Shown one piece after another: positions 23,876-34,406 of a stretch of DNA of 64,000 nt; within the stretch, counting starts at the first letter, position 1, and every line of letters starts with the position of its first letter. The stretch is from Salvator merianae. Taxonomy: Eukaryota > Chordata > Lepidosauria > Squamata > Teiidae. A program made the translations under genes and the position numbers. The notes under the pieces were generated by a model, which was not told the origin of the DNA, made no database searches, and was given only the letters and a program-made list of their open reading frames with translations. Location: contig QVOM02000029.1 in assembly GCA_003586115.2 (NCBI GenBank), forward strand, positions 23,054,829-23,118,828, read 5' to 3'.

Positions 23876-23876
23876 G
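23812..23876 (+). repeat. (AAAG)n microsatellite
   Basis: About sixteen near-perfect AAAG units run from 23812 to 23876. The Lys-Glu-Arg-rich frame across it (23732-23947) is produced by the repeat and is not a gene. Confidence 0.97.
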
Positions 23877-24522
23877 CATATGTTTTGAATAAAGCTGTAA
23901 GGCATTTTCCAGTAACCAGAGTAGTATTACAAAAAGGAGTAAATTAAAACAAAAAGCAAGTGCAGTTCAACGTTTTATACATTTTATTGAAATTTATAAG
24001 ATGACATACTGTTGCATATTTCCAGGTGGAAGTAAATGTGACATTTATAATGCTAATTTTTCAAACCTAACCCTTTAAAAACCTATACAGCATTGCTCTG
24101 GTTGATTTGTACTTGAGAAAAGAGCTGTGCTGATGAGCTAGTTCACTAAAAATGTCGTTGGATTCTAAATGTTCTTCAGACAATTGAAAGGGTTTATTTT
24201 TTTCTTTTTCCAGTTTTTTTTTTCTTTAGCATATTTAGAATTGTTTATTTTAACCTGATTGGCTATCAGCTCCTGATGAGCAAAGTTAAAGAACATTTGA
24301 CCAGCATTATTAGCAGTAGTAGGTTTTATTTAAAGAACGACTGGAAACACATGCCTTCTGAGAAAAACAGCAGTCTTACACCTGTTTTCCTGTGTTTTAG
24401 AATACCTCTTGAAATTTATAAGATGACATAATTGCATAGCAATTTTCTCATCCCTGCTACAATACCTTGGATGTCAAATATCAATGACAGGAATGTATTC
24501 AGTATGATTACAATACTCATCA

Positions 24523-24690
24523 ATGTTGTTGTTGTATAGCGTCGAATCGTGACACCTCTGTGCAGTTTTCTTGGCAGAGGTACAGAAGTGGTTTGCCATT
24601 GCTCACTTCTGGAGAGAGGCTGGGGCCTGAACTAGTGAGCCTCCCCTTTCCAGACAGTTTACTCTACCACTAAACTACAGCCACTCCCTA
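24523..24690 (-). mobile_element. tRNA-derived SINE, minus strand
   Basis: On the minus strand it starts with a tRNA-like head (TGGCTGTAGTTTAGTGGTAG, an A-box) with a decayed B-box region, CTAGTTCAGGCCCC. The body GAAGTGAGCAATGGCAAACC and ACTTCTGTACCTC follows, and the tail is (CAA)n-rich. The 35937-36135 copy is the same family in the other orientation. Polymerase III-type heads with CAACAAC tails are typical of squamate SINEs. Confidence 0.75.
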
Positions 24691-24845
24691 TACTGCTATA
24701 AGAAATGAAGCTGTTGATTTTTGTGGAAACCATCAGAGTAGCTCGTCTTGTACCTCTATGCAGAGTTTAGTTAAGAACAACACAATAATTCTAGAGTTAT
24801 GCTTCCAGACATAGGGCAAGAGAAAGCTGTTTCCACATACAAGCT

Positions 24846-25023
24846 GGCCCTTTCTGCACTTGGACATATTCCAGATTATATCTCAGAATAGGGACCTGCC
24901 ATCTGCATGCTAGTGCAGACTATGGTAGACCCTGGGCAAGACCTTTCATAGTTTGTACTAGCATATGCATAGCAGTTCCCTATTCTAGGATATAATCCAC
25001 AATAAGGCCAAGTGCAGAAAGGA
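24846..25023. mobile_element. Short foldback Harbinger-like element
   Basis: It begins GGCCCTTTCTGCACTTGG and ends CCAAGTGCAGAAAGGAC. The inverted repeat extends inward over most of the length: CAGATTATATCTCAGAATAGG and TGCATGCTAGT pair with ACTAGCATATGCAT and CCTATTCTAGGATATAATCC. The 178-bp structure is nearly all arms. A GCT direct repeat may flank it. Confidence 0.75.
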
Positions 25024-25025
25024 CT

Positions 25026-27065
25026 GCTGTCTGTGGAGCACGTCAGCATCCCTGAGCCTGTGCCCAATAAACATGGCCTAGATTGGCATGAGGGTGACTG
25101 CTGCCAGTACTTTATGACTATTTTGTGGCTTTCTGAAGCTGTGGGCTACACCACACAATGGTGTCACTGACAATTTGAGGCAGCTGTGAGTCAGAATGTC
25201 CTGTTCTCCAGTTATGATACCTTGTCAGCAGCTTTTGGAATGGAATTTAGGACTTCAGGGCAGGGGAGGTTCGTTTTCCCCTGCCCTAGGAGCGAACCTC
25301 AGTTACCCCCCAAATATAGGTATAGATACAGCCTATGTCAAGGGAGGAAGTTATTTGCACTACTGCATTATAGTTATAAGTGAAGTGAGTGGCAGGACGA
25401 GCATTTGTGAACATTTATTTAGCTTTTTATTTATTTACTTTCCTTTTGTGTTTCTTTCTTTTACTATGTCCTCCATCTGTAGGGCATAGTAAAGATAGCA
25501 AATATGTATACATGTTTAGTCAGATATAGCTCTCATTGTGTTTAGTTCACTAAGCTTGAACCAGAAAATGGGCATTACTGGATGGGAAAACATTCACTAA
25601 AAACTTTTACAATCCTGTGCACAAGAAATTTACCCTCCAAAGATGTTGCACTATATTTGACTTCCACAGGATTGTATCACCAGTGTAGGAAGTATCCTGG
25701 GACATATTTTTGTCCATTTCTGCCCAAATGTTTTTTTATTGATGAGAAGTTCTTAATATTTGAATGACAAAACTCTTGTATATGTTATTTTCACACAAAG
25801 GTAACCGACTCTGTATCATCATTTAGAAATACTTTGTTGATCGGTTGGTCATCATATCGGTTCACTTAACTCATCTTTGTTTACTCTGAATGGCAGAAGC
25901 TGTCATTCAGAAGCTTGGAAAGAGGTATTTTACGTTATCTGCAGTCTGATCTTCTAAGGAGGGACCATCTCTCACATATAAAGTGCATATGCAGAAGCTC
26001 AAGATGGTAGCATCCTGGTAACATCTAAAACTCATGTGAGCAATATTAGCTAATTATGTGCTTCAGTATAAGACAGATTCCTATGAAGCATGTCACCTGC
26101 CCTGATGTCTGGGCCTTATTCAGCTACAGCTTTCTGTTTGCTGCTGCTGTTTGTGTTGGTTTATTCTTCATCTTTATCTTTGCTGCAACGGATCTGTGGC
26201 AACTTCCTGCCCCAATGCAGCAAAAACTGATATATAAAAGTGATATAGGTGATCACTTTCATCCGAAGTGTTATTTTGTTATTTATTTAGAATATAGAAG
26301 CTGGAACAATAGGTATGAACAACCAAGTATGTTAATTTCATACTATGTACTATGAGGTTCTTAAAAATAATTAAAAGTTCAAATCATTGCATTTATAAAG
26401 ATGTTATAAAGAAGTGTTTCTTCAAAAACATCCAAAATGGCAAAAGAAAAGTCTAATTGCTCCTATTTCAAATTGAGAAAGTTTTGTGGCTATAAAAAGG
26501 GATTCAAGAACACCTGAAATTGTTGTACATTGTTATCTCTTTTGTATCTCAAAATTTCCTTGCTTAAAAAAAAAAAAAGAAAGAAAGGAAAAGGAAAGGA
26601 GTATAGGGAAGAATCCTTTAATTGTGATGGATATATGCAATCTTCTCTGTGTATGCAAAGCTCCTAAATCACTTACCCATTCAAATGTTCACAAGATAAT
26701 TATCGCTGCATTGTAATTGCTCTTTAAAACTGGTTTTTTTTTCTACTTTAATGTTGCATCATTATTCACATTTTTAAAATCAGTTACAAATGTTTCAAAA
26801 TCCAATTTGGGATGGAGGGAGACTCTTTCCAAAGAAGATGTAATGCTTTGCTTTGATAAAAATCTTAGTTGATAGTACATTAATTCTCTACAAGATCGAA
26901 CATTCAGAAATTTGACACAGTGATATGTTATAGCTGTTACCGATAGGCCTGTTCAACTGTAGGATCTGATATTACATTCTCCCTGAAAGAAAAGCAGAAG
27001 ATGTTTGCAATATCACTACTGTATTACTCTCCAAAGAAGAATCATTTGCAGCAATGGCTCATCCG
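25026..27065. other. Unique DNA, no gene seen
   Basis: Only an A-rich run at about 26565-26600 stands out. No convincing exon or transposon. Confidence 0.4.
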
Positions 27066-27224
27066 TTTAAGAACAGGTGTTCACATGTTGCTGGAAGGGG
27101 AAATCATTAGCTGCGAAAACATGCCCCTCCCTGGGCCGGTCCTGCAGCAGCCTGCTGCGGCAAAATGGAGACTCCGTGGCCTGCAATCTCCCCTTCCAGC
27201 GACATGAGAACACCCATTCTTAAA
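27066..27224. repeat. Palindromic foldback element P1, copy A
   Basis: TTTAAGAACAGGTGTTCACATG at the left pairs with CATGAGAACACCCATTCTTAAA at the right with three mismatches. The inner GCTGGAAGGGG/CCCCTTCCAGC and CTGCAGCAG/CTGCTGCGG segments also pair. The ends match copies B (42593-42770) and C (62272-62440), which share the TTTAAG...GGGTGTT form. No coding capacity. The true ends may lie some 20 bases further out, because the flanks of the copies retain weak inverted similarity. Confidence 0.8.
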
Positions 27225-27376
27225 CCAATGAGACGTCACTGATCTTTTGAAGAAAAGTGCAATTTATAGACTAAAACAAATGGGTAGATATTTTGGAAAC
27301 AGCTAATTCATATTCATTTTTGTACTTTCTCTGTTAATATTTGACATACCTTAGGTTTCCCAATTAGTTTGACATG

Positions 27377-27871
27377 GGGTGTTTCCGCATTCATTCTAGT
27401 CTGGAATGGTCCAAACATCCCAGTCTACTTTGTTCCAGGATAAGATGTAAGATACTATCTACATTAGCAGGGCAGGGATGCCATCTGAGCCAGACCAACC
27501 CCAGCAGCAATGTGGACATATCTAACTGTATCTCCATCTGAGGCACCACCTACTCCTGCCATCAACTGGCCCAGGCCCTTGTCGCTCCTATGTCACGTCC
27601 AGGGCACAAGGACAGCACTGAACAAAACTGTCTTCAAAAGCAGCATGCTTTCTTCCATGCTGGGATAGTAATCTTTGAAAGAGTTGCTTTGGCTTCAGAG
27701 ATCCTTGTTCTGGACCAGGTGTGGAAGTCCTTATGTCTGGAATGGAATAGGCAGTGTGGATCTGCTGGTAAATCTGGGGCAGTTCTGGGCTGGGTTAGAG
27801 CTAGTCCAATGCTGACTAAGCATGCTAGCAAACCCTTTGATCAGGTCTGTGTATCAAGTGCAGAAAGGGCC
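27377..27871 (+). mobile_element. Harbinger-like element, group with 31870, 49657, 52515
   Basis: The ends are GGGTGTTTCCGCATTC and AAGTGCAGAAAGGGCC. Group landmarks in order are GATGCCATCT, the ACCCCAGCAGCAATGTGGA segment, GGCCCAGGCCCTTGTCGCTC, GCTGGGTTAGAGCTAGTCC and the right terminus. The 49657 and 52515 copies repeat the first three almost exactly. No transposase; frames across it are noise. Confidence 0.8.
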
Positions 27872-29240
27872 ATATCCTAAATGTTTCCGAGATGGCTATA
27901 GCACCATATTCTTTATAGGGCTTTATATTCTTTTTTTGGGGGAGGCAAAATTTTCTGCATTTTTTTCCTAAATAAAATAAGTCATTATGAACAGTAGAGT
28001 ACAATTCACATGGAAAATAGTGACTTGTTTTCACCTTTTAGTGTCTGTAACCAATAAGCGAAGCTGACAAATAAGTTCTTAGAAAAGCCTTGCTCAAACT
28101 CAAATAAGTCTGTTATTATTATAGGGAGGGGTGGGTTGGTTTGAAGAGAATTGTTTCTGTAAAAAAACAACAACATAATTTTATCTGTCTGAAAACATCA
28201 CAGGTGGGAAAAGAGGGTATAGTGTGTAACAAACCCAGCAGTGTTATTTTTAGACTGTTATCCAGTTCTGGGAATTGCATTAAGGATGGATTACTTGCTG
28301 TTTACTCTATTATTTATGGAGGGAAGGATTGTTGTTGTGGTAGCATTAATTGATTACTTTTCTTCAAAAATCCCAAGGTGATTATGGTTAAAAATATAAT
28401 ACCAATGCAAAGGACTAATGCTGATGCTGATAGCATACGACACTGTCAGCTGCATACAAGTAGGTGGAACAACCCAAATACCATTTTTAAACCCCATTGT
28501 TATTCGCTTGGAAAAGCAAAGAGATCTTTGCTTGACATCTACAAGATATAGATTAGACACTGGGTAATATGCATGCATCCTTAGGGAGCCACTAGCAACA
28601 GTGTCTGCTCTTGGAGGTATGTTTGTTGATCCTAGAAATAGGATACATAGAAATCAGTATGTACATTAATTCAACAATAAACAGGTCCTCTAGATTTCAC
28701 AGTAGTTTCCCCTCATGTAGCCTTTCCATTAAGTGTCAGGAAATCCTGCTGGCTCATCCTCCTTCAAGGTCTTTCTCCTAGCTACTTGTTCATCCTCACA
28801 TCTGCATAATTGTTCAGCCTCTGCAATATTGCTTCCTTGTTTTCAGAATATTTCTAGAGTTAGCAAGCTAGTGAACAGGTCAGGGGACAAAGGAACAGCT
28901 GGAAGCATGAGAAAGTGCCTGGAAGAAACATTCAGTATGATCAGCTGTAGGCTCAAAGTAATTCTAATAATCAGCAGATGTGTTCCTTCTGGGAAAATGT
29001 TGTCTACATGTGCCATCATATCACTTAACATATTTGTCTCTCTGGCTTAAACCAGTTCTGGCAGGTTTGGTTTACATAGAACCAAACCTTGCTGTGGTTG
29101 CAGCCAGCTCACAGACCAAAGAGAACTGACTTTCCAGCATGTTGAGCAGGTCAGCTGTTTGGGGTTCACTTCCATGAACTGCCCCTTCTCCTGTCACACA
29201 GTAATCTCCTCTTTTTGGTCCACTCATGCCTGCTGGCCTG
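27872..29240. other. Unique DNA, no gene seen
   Basis: No repeat landmark or exon was recognised in this stretch. The frame at 28733-29050 shows no motif. Confidence 0.4.
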
Positions 29241-29284
29241 TGCATTCTACTGTACATTCTACTGCCTGTACATTCTACTGCCTG
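29241..29284 (+). repeat. Three-unit tandem repeat, 16-bp period
   Basis: The unit TACATTCTACTGCCTG occurs twice in perfect form, preceded by a shortened unit TGCATTCTACTG. Confidence 0.85.
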
Positions 29285-29924
29285 TCTACTTCAGTCCATG
29301 CTGCTTCCTGCAGTGTTGTTCTGAAGTGCTGCTCCCAGGAGCTTTTCTTGTGAACCTACAGGTCCCAACATATGATATTGCTCATGTGCATACCATGCTG
29401 AGCACATGAGCAGTATATGAGGCTTTCCCTGAACAGGAAGTGGTCTGCTGGGACTTTTAGTCCCATGAGCAAGCACCCAGGAGTGGCATGGCAGGTGACA
29501 AAGATATCACCACACAGGGCAAGCAGTGGTGGCTGCCAAAGGAGAAAGGGGGTAAGCTAGGTGAGCTGGGGAGAGCCGGCTCATCAAGCTGGTTCCAGTT
29601 TCATTTCTCTAGAAAGTTGTATCTCAAACCAGTTTGACTCACTAACAAGTCTAGAAAACCAAGTGGGGAGGTTGTGACAAGCTGTCTTGAAGCACACCGG
29701 CCCAGCACCTCTAGAAACTAAAGCTGATGCTGTTGATCTTAAATCTCATTTGACATGCTATCCAACCATCCATGACTCTTTTAAAACTCACAGTTTCATG
29801 GTTTAGACTTATCGCTGGGGGGGAGCATAATTTTTGTGCCTTTAGCAGCCACAAAGCCAACAGGCCAAGCAGTTTCAAATACAGAAACTAACTTACGAGA
29901 AAAATAATGGCCAGATATCACAGG
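29285..29924. other. Unclassified moderately GC-rich DNA
   Basis: It includes GTCTGCTGGGACTTTTAGTC and surrounding sequence that may be remnants of old repeats. No gene or class could be assigned. Confidence 0.3.
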
Positions 29925-30032
29925 ATCACAGGGTTGTAGAATTGGAGGGGACCACAAGGATCGTCTGGTCCATACTTTTGGGTGCTCCACCCCTTCTACC
30001 CAGCTTGCAAAACAAGATGCCAAAAATGTATG
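29925..30032 (-). mobile_element. CR1 3'-end fragment
   Basis: ATCACAGGGTTGTAGAATTG, GAGGGGACCACAAGGATCGTC and TGGTCCATACTTTTGGGTG match the CR1 terminus at 34421-34475 (ATCATAGAGTTGGAAGGGACC...). Only the last 100 or so bases are present, as is common for 5'-truncated CR1. Confidence 0.75.
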
Positions 30033-31866
30033 CAAATTGGGCTCCTCTTTCTAGTGGGTGATCCCTCATTTTATATACAGTGTTTCGGCTTTTCAAGCCT
30101 GGGAAGTCTTGATGCCTCCAAGAACATAAATGAAAAGAAGTAACAAAATAGTTTTCATTTATGTTCTGTCACATATTTCTGAATTTCATAGCAATATATT
30201 CTTGCTGAATAGATGAAGCAGCTTCATAAACAAACTACTGCAGTATGATGTTGTTCTAAGTGGTAAAAATTGAATAAAATTCCAGACTGCTCACTAAGAC
30301 CCTGACATTTCTACTGCAGCATAATTTTTATGTGAAGACTAGGATTGAACTAAAAGGCATTTAGGATTTAAACTTTCATTGTTTATTTACATCAATGTGA
30401 CAGAAACTGCAAATAGTTTATCACCCTGCATTCATAAAATAAGAATCACATTTGCAGTTAGGACTCTATTAAAACAGATCAAGTCATCAAGCACAAATAT
30501 TGTAGCTGTAAAGGCTGATGAAAGACCAAGAGACTGGTGCTCCCTTGTGGAATTAAATATGTCAAAACAACTTATACACAGTGAAACAAATTCTGAGTAG
30601 GAGTGTCTAAAATTAGGGAAAGCCTTCAGAAGGCAAGCAGTTGTTATCAATGAGGAAAAGGACCTTGAGGAAAACGTTGACTTCACAGTGTAATCCTAAC
30701 CTATCATAATATACTAGAAGCAAGGTACATCAGCCACAGTCTTTTACGGAGAGCTCCTTCTATCCGTTCTCATTACTTTCTAGACTTAGTTATGCCTCCT
30801 GATTGGAATAGGTTACACCAAAGTCTGTGAAGAAGGTTTGGCTGTGAAGGGTTTATTTCTCAAATGAACTCCTTCCTGCCCAAGGAAGGACACACACTCA
30901 CACACACCTGAACTGATAATGGCGTAAGTTTTATTTGTAGAAATTGTGTCCAAGATCAATCAGTGTGAACACAAATTTGTAAGGAACTGGGGCATATACA
31001 AAGGCAAACTGCTAAATCAAGGCATCTCTCAGCAAGCACATCTGAAGGTGATGTTGTTGGAGCTGGTAAATGGACACTATATCTGGACACTGTTTTGACC
31101 TGTCTAGTAAAGATCTCATAGTTCTTTCCTGGACATTCCAGTACGTTCCAGTAGTCCCTTTCCATGCACCTTGCCTTAATTCTGGCAAGAAAATTAATGC
31201 TTCTGGTCAATCACCTGCTCCAATTGCATGCCAAATATAGAAGTTTCTGCTTACCTCACGTAAGTAGTTAGGCTCTGTTTTGTCCAGGACTGAGTAATTT
31301 CTCCTCCTTGTGGTCCATATTATTTTTAGAAACAATCTTCAGACCTAGAATCTTTATTCCTCTCACTCAGATTTGCAATTATTCTGATCTTCTATTCATT
31401 AATTCATTTAAAAAGGCTCACAGTGTAAAGCATTCCATACAAACAGAAAAGCAGCAGCACGTTGCTATGTAGTGATCATTTTAATTGCAGGGAACTTTCT
31501 GTTTGAGTTTAACAAAATTCCCACATGACTTCCTAGGGACACAAGTGGTCTTAACAGAATCATGCCGTTTAAAGGCTGAGCCATCTCCTCTCCTCCCTTC
31601 TATGGTACTTACACACACATCTCTGCAAGATAATGACTAGTAATCAGTTCTTGGAGTGGTCAACCAGTTGCACAAGGTCCAGCAGGTCATGAGCACATAG
31701 CTTGTGCTGCTCACAATTTCCCAGCAGTTGGCCTCGGGAACAAACCATTTTCTACTGTCATCAGGGCTATTAGCCATCGGTAGCCCTGACTTATATGAGT
31801 TTGTCCAAACCTTTTTTGAAAACATCCAAATAGAAATCTATCTGCGTCTTTCTCAAGTGTGGAGAC
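30033..31866. other. Unique DNA, no gene seen
   Basis: A short CA-rich stretch lies at about 30891-30907. No exon or transposon landmark was recognised. Confidence 0.4.
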
Positions 31867-31869
31867 TAA

Positions 31870-32402
31870 GGCCCTTTCTGCACTCATCCCTTTGGAACAA
31901 CCTCGGTATCAGGGGGGCAGTTTTCAGGCAACTGACGCCCCACCCAAGGCACTGCCCACCCCAGCCAGTGAATTCCCCAGGCCCTGCTGCTTTTATATCA
32001 TGAGTACAGGTGCGGAGATAAACAGAACTTTCTTTGCAGTCTTGCCAAAATCCTACTGTGGTCTTCGAAAGCATCATGCACACCTTAGTGCTAGAGTTCC
32101 AAAAGTGACCTTCAGAAGAGGTGCACAGACGGGTGGCAGCAGCGATGCATGGATACCTTTGAAGTGATGCTTTGCTGAGTCTGGAATGCCCCCGGATTCG
32201 CCTTGTTCCAGGCAAGATGCAGAAGCGCTGGACAGGAACAGGCAGTATTAGTATGGTTGTAGATCTCTTCAAAGAGGCGTACAACTGTTCTCGGTTAGGG
32301 AGCCCTTAGGATGGTTATGGAACAGGGTAGCACTAGTCCCATGCTTATGAAGTATACTGGGAAGCAGCTTGTTCGGCATAATAGGGAAGTACAGAAAGGG
32401 CC
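31870..32402 (+). mobile_element. Harbinger-like element, best-preserved copy, TAA duplication
   Basis: It begins GGCCCTTTCTGCACTCATCC and ends GGGAAGTACAGAAAGGGCC, and is flanked on both sides by TAA (31867-31869 and 32403-32405). A 3-bp TAA duplication with GGG/GGC-starting ends fits the PIF/Harbinger superfamily. The interior aligns with 27377, 49657 and 52515 at CCCCAGCCAGTGAATTCCC, GCAGTCTTGCCAAAATCC and GGTAGCACTAGTCCCATGC. It is 533 bp with no transposase, so it depends on an enzyme encoded elsewhere. Confidence 0.85.
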
Positions 32403-32935
32403 TAAGTTATGTTTGTCACCTGTCTTTCACCTTTATACGCTCACATTTAGTATGTTAGGATTCTGGTTCTCCTTTATGATACCTAGAATAATTCTACACT
32501 GGTTTGACAATAGAGGAGAAAAATCAAATTTTTCAAGGGTTGCAGAGAGTGTTTATACAAACTTGTTTTTATGTCTGCGTTAGTTTACTACATGGTTTCA
32601 TTCTCATATTTTCAATTTGAAGACTAAAATGATACAGTCTTGAGCGTTTTCACTTCAATGTTCTGCCTCATGCTACTCAAGCTCTATAATGACTGTCAAA
32701 ACACTGCAAAATAGAATGCTCATGGATTAGTGTATTAGACTCTTGGTTGTGACAGTTTGGCTTGAATGAAGGAACCTCTCAGGACCCATCTATGATGTTG
32801 AAATTTCATCTCCTACATTATAGTCAGTCTTTGCAATTCTGAGAGTCGTTACCTGCCTTTAAGTTATGATGGAAGCAATGGACCTTACATGCTGTTTCTG
32901 CAGAATTGCAGCCACAAGGGGGGGTTATATCTGCA

Positions 32936-33160
32936 CCATGGCGCAGAAGGTTAAGGCGCTGATCTTTCAATAGGAGGATCGGAGTTCTAGGCCCCTGTCT
33001 GCCATGTAGAGGGCATGAGTGCCCTCTACTGCCTCTAGCTCCAGTCAACCTAGCTGTTCGAAAGCAAGTAATTGCAATTAGATGAATAGGGGTGAAAAAA
33101 TAACCTTATAAGCCGCTTTGAGTCAGCTTCGGCTGAGAAAAGCGGGGTATAAAAGCCAAA
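32936..33160 (+). mobile_element. tRNA-derived SINE with CTT-rich tail
   Basis: The head TGGCGCAGAAGGTTAAGGCG (A-box) and GGAGTTCTAGG (decayed B-box) is tRNA-like. The 3' part, AGCCGCTTTGAGTCAGCTTC, then GAGAAAAGCGGGGTATAAAA, is the exact counterpart of the minus-strand SINE at 50153-50400. The tail runs straight into the CTT microsatellite. No RNA gene is claimed; this is a dead retrocopy. Confidence 0.8.
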
Positions 33161-33185
33161 TTCTTCCTCCTCCTCCTCCTCTTCT

Positions 33186-33232
<47 letters not shown>

Positions 33233-33247
33233 TTCTTCTTCTTCTTC
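33161..33247 (+). repeat. (CTT)n/(CCT)n microsatellite
   Basis: Mixed TCC and TTC triplets follow the SINE tail. The poly-Glu frame on the minus strand (33050-33418) comes from this repeat and is not a protein gene. Confidence 0.95.
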
Positions 33248-33724
33248 CCTGCAGTGGCTGAATATACCCCAAAGAGTGTTCTCTCTCTTCATTCTGTTAA
33301 TTAACTGAAGCCTTCCTGTGACTTTATTATGGTGACTCTGGTATACCTGTTTGGGGTTCAGAAAAGGAATACGTACACATTCTCTTTCTGATTCTTTGTC
33401 ACTCACTCCCTCACTCACTCACACACAAGAATATAAAATAACAAGGAAAATCTAAGAAATGGTATCAGCAGTTACGGAAGGGTGGTAAAGCTTGGAAGCG
33501 TGTATGGATTCTTAAAATATTCTCATAGCTGCTTATTGCATGGGTACTTCTCTGCAGTTACTTTTAAAAAGATACAGAAGTGGTTTACTGTATCTGCATC
33601 TGGGGATGTTTCAGACCTATGACCTTTTGCCTTCCTTTCTCTACTGTGGGAACTGAAAATATCTGATACTTGGGAGAGAAGGAATAACTCAATTGTCCTT
33701 TCAGAAGGGGAGGACCTTCTTGTA

Positions 33725-34065
33725 ATTCCACCATCATCAGTGATTTGAGGAGTGGTGGCATGTGAGATGACCTTTTCTGTGGTGGCCCCCAGGCTTTGGA
33801 ATAATCTCCCAGAAGAGGTATTCTAGGCATCCATATTGTATGGCTTTGGGCATCTAGTTAGAACTTACCCCTTCACACAGGCCTTTAATGATTAGCTTGC
33901 TCCTAATATTGGTTTTCTAGGGTGAGATGGTTATATTTTAATTATTATTTAATAATGATTTATTTTACCCATGCTTATTTGACTGACAGCTATGACTGGC
34001 CCTAAGACCTTCTGATCAAAGGCAGGATAAAATATATTTATACATAAATGAATAAATGAATAACT
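33725..34065 (+). mobile_element. L2-like LINE 3' fragment
   Basis: GTGGTGGCCCCCAGGCTTTG, AATAATCTCCCAGAAGAGG translates close to VVAPRLWNNLPEEV, the conserved C-terminal W-N-x-L-P motif of CR1/L2 proteins. It is followed by a tail-like region with AAGGCAGGATAAAATATAT and (AATG)n at about 34044-34062. The coding part is broken. L2 against CR1 cannot be decided by eye. Confidence 0.6.
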
Positions 34066-34406
34066 GCAGTTGTCAATGATCCCAAAACCCAATTGTTGTG
34101 ATGAAGCCGTATCTACAATCATTGCGTAGCAGCCCTCAGCTATGTTGCTTGCTTTGATTTGACAAGTCATCTGAATCATATCTTTCTGGTCCCTATATAG
34201 CCCTCCTCTACTGCTTTGATGCGGTTACTTATTTGTTCACATATTCTCTACTGATCCAAGAAAGATAACAAGACAGTTCCATCAGTGTGCCTAATAAAGA
34301 TGGCAGAAAGGATAGCTCCTTGTTCTGAAGATCTTAATTTGACAAATTGAACAGAAGTGCTATAAAGTGCTAATGAAGGCTGTTGGAAACAGAAACGTAG
34401 TAAGTA

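Noticed and set aside
23732..23947. Lys/Glu/Arg repeat protein frame
   Set aside because: It is a translation of the (AAAG)n microsatellite.
31853..32284. 143-codon minus-strand frame as a gene
   Set aside because: It falls wholly inside a Harbinger-like element with TAA duplications. The group members at 27377 and 49657 do not keep the frame.
33050..33418. Minus-strand frame with a long poly-Glu run
   Set aside because: The run is encoded by the CTT/CCT microsatellite attached to a SINE, so no protein is supported.
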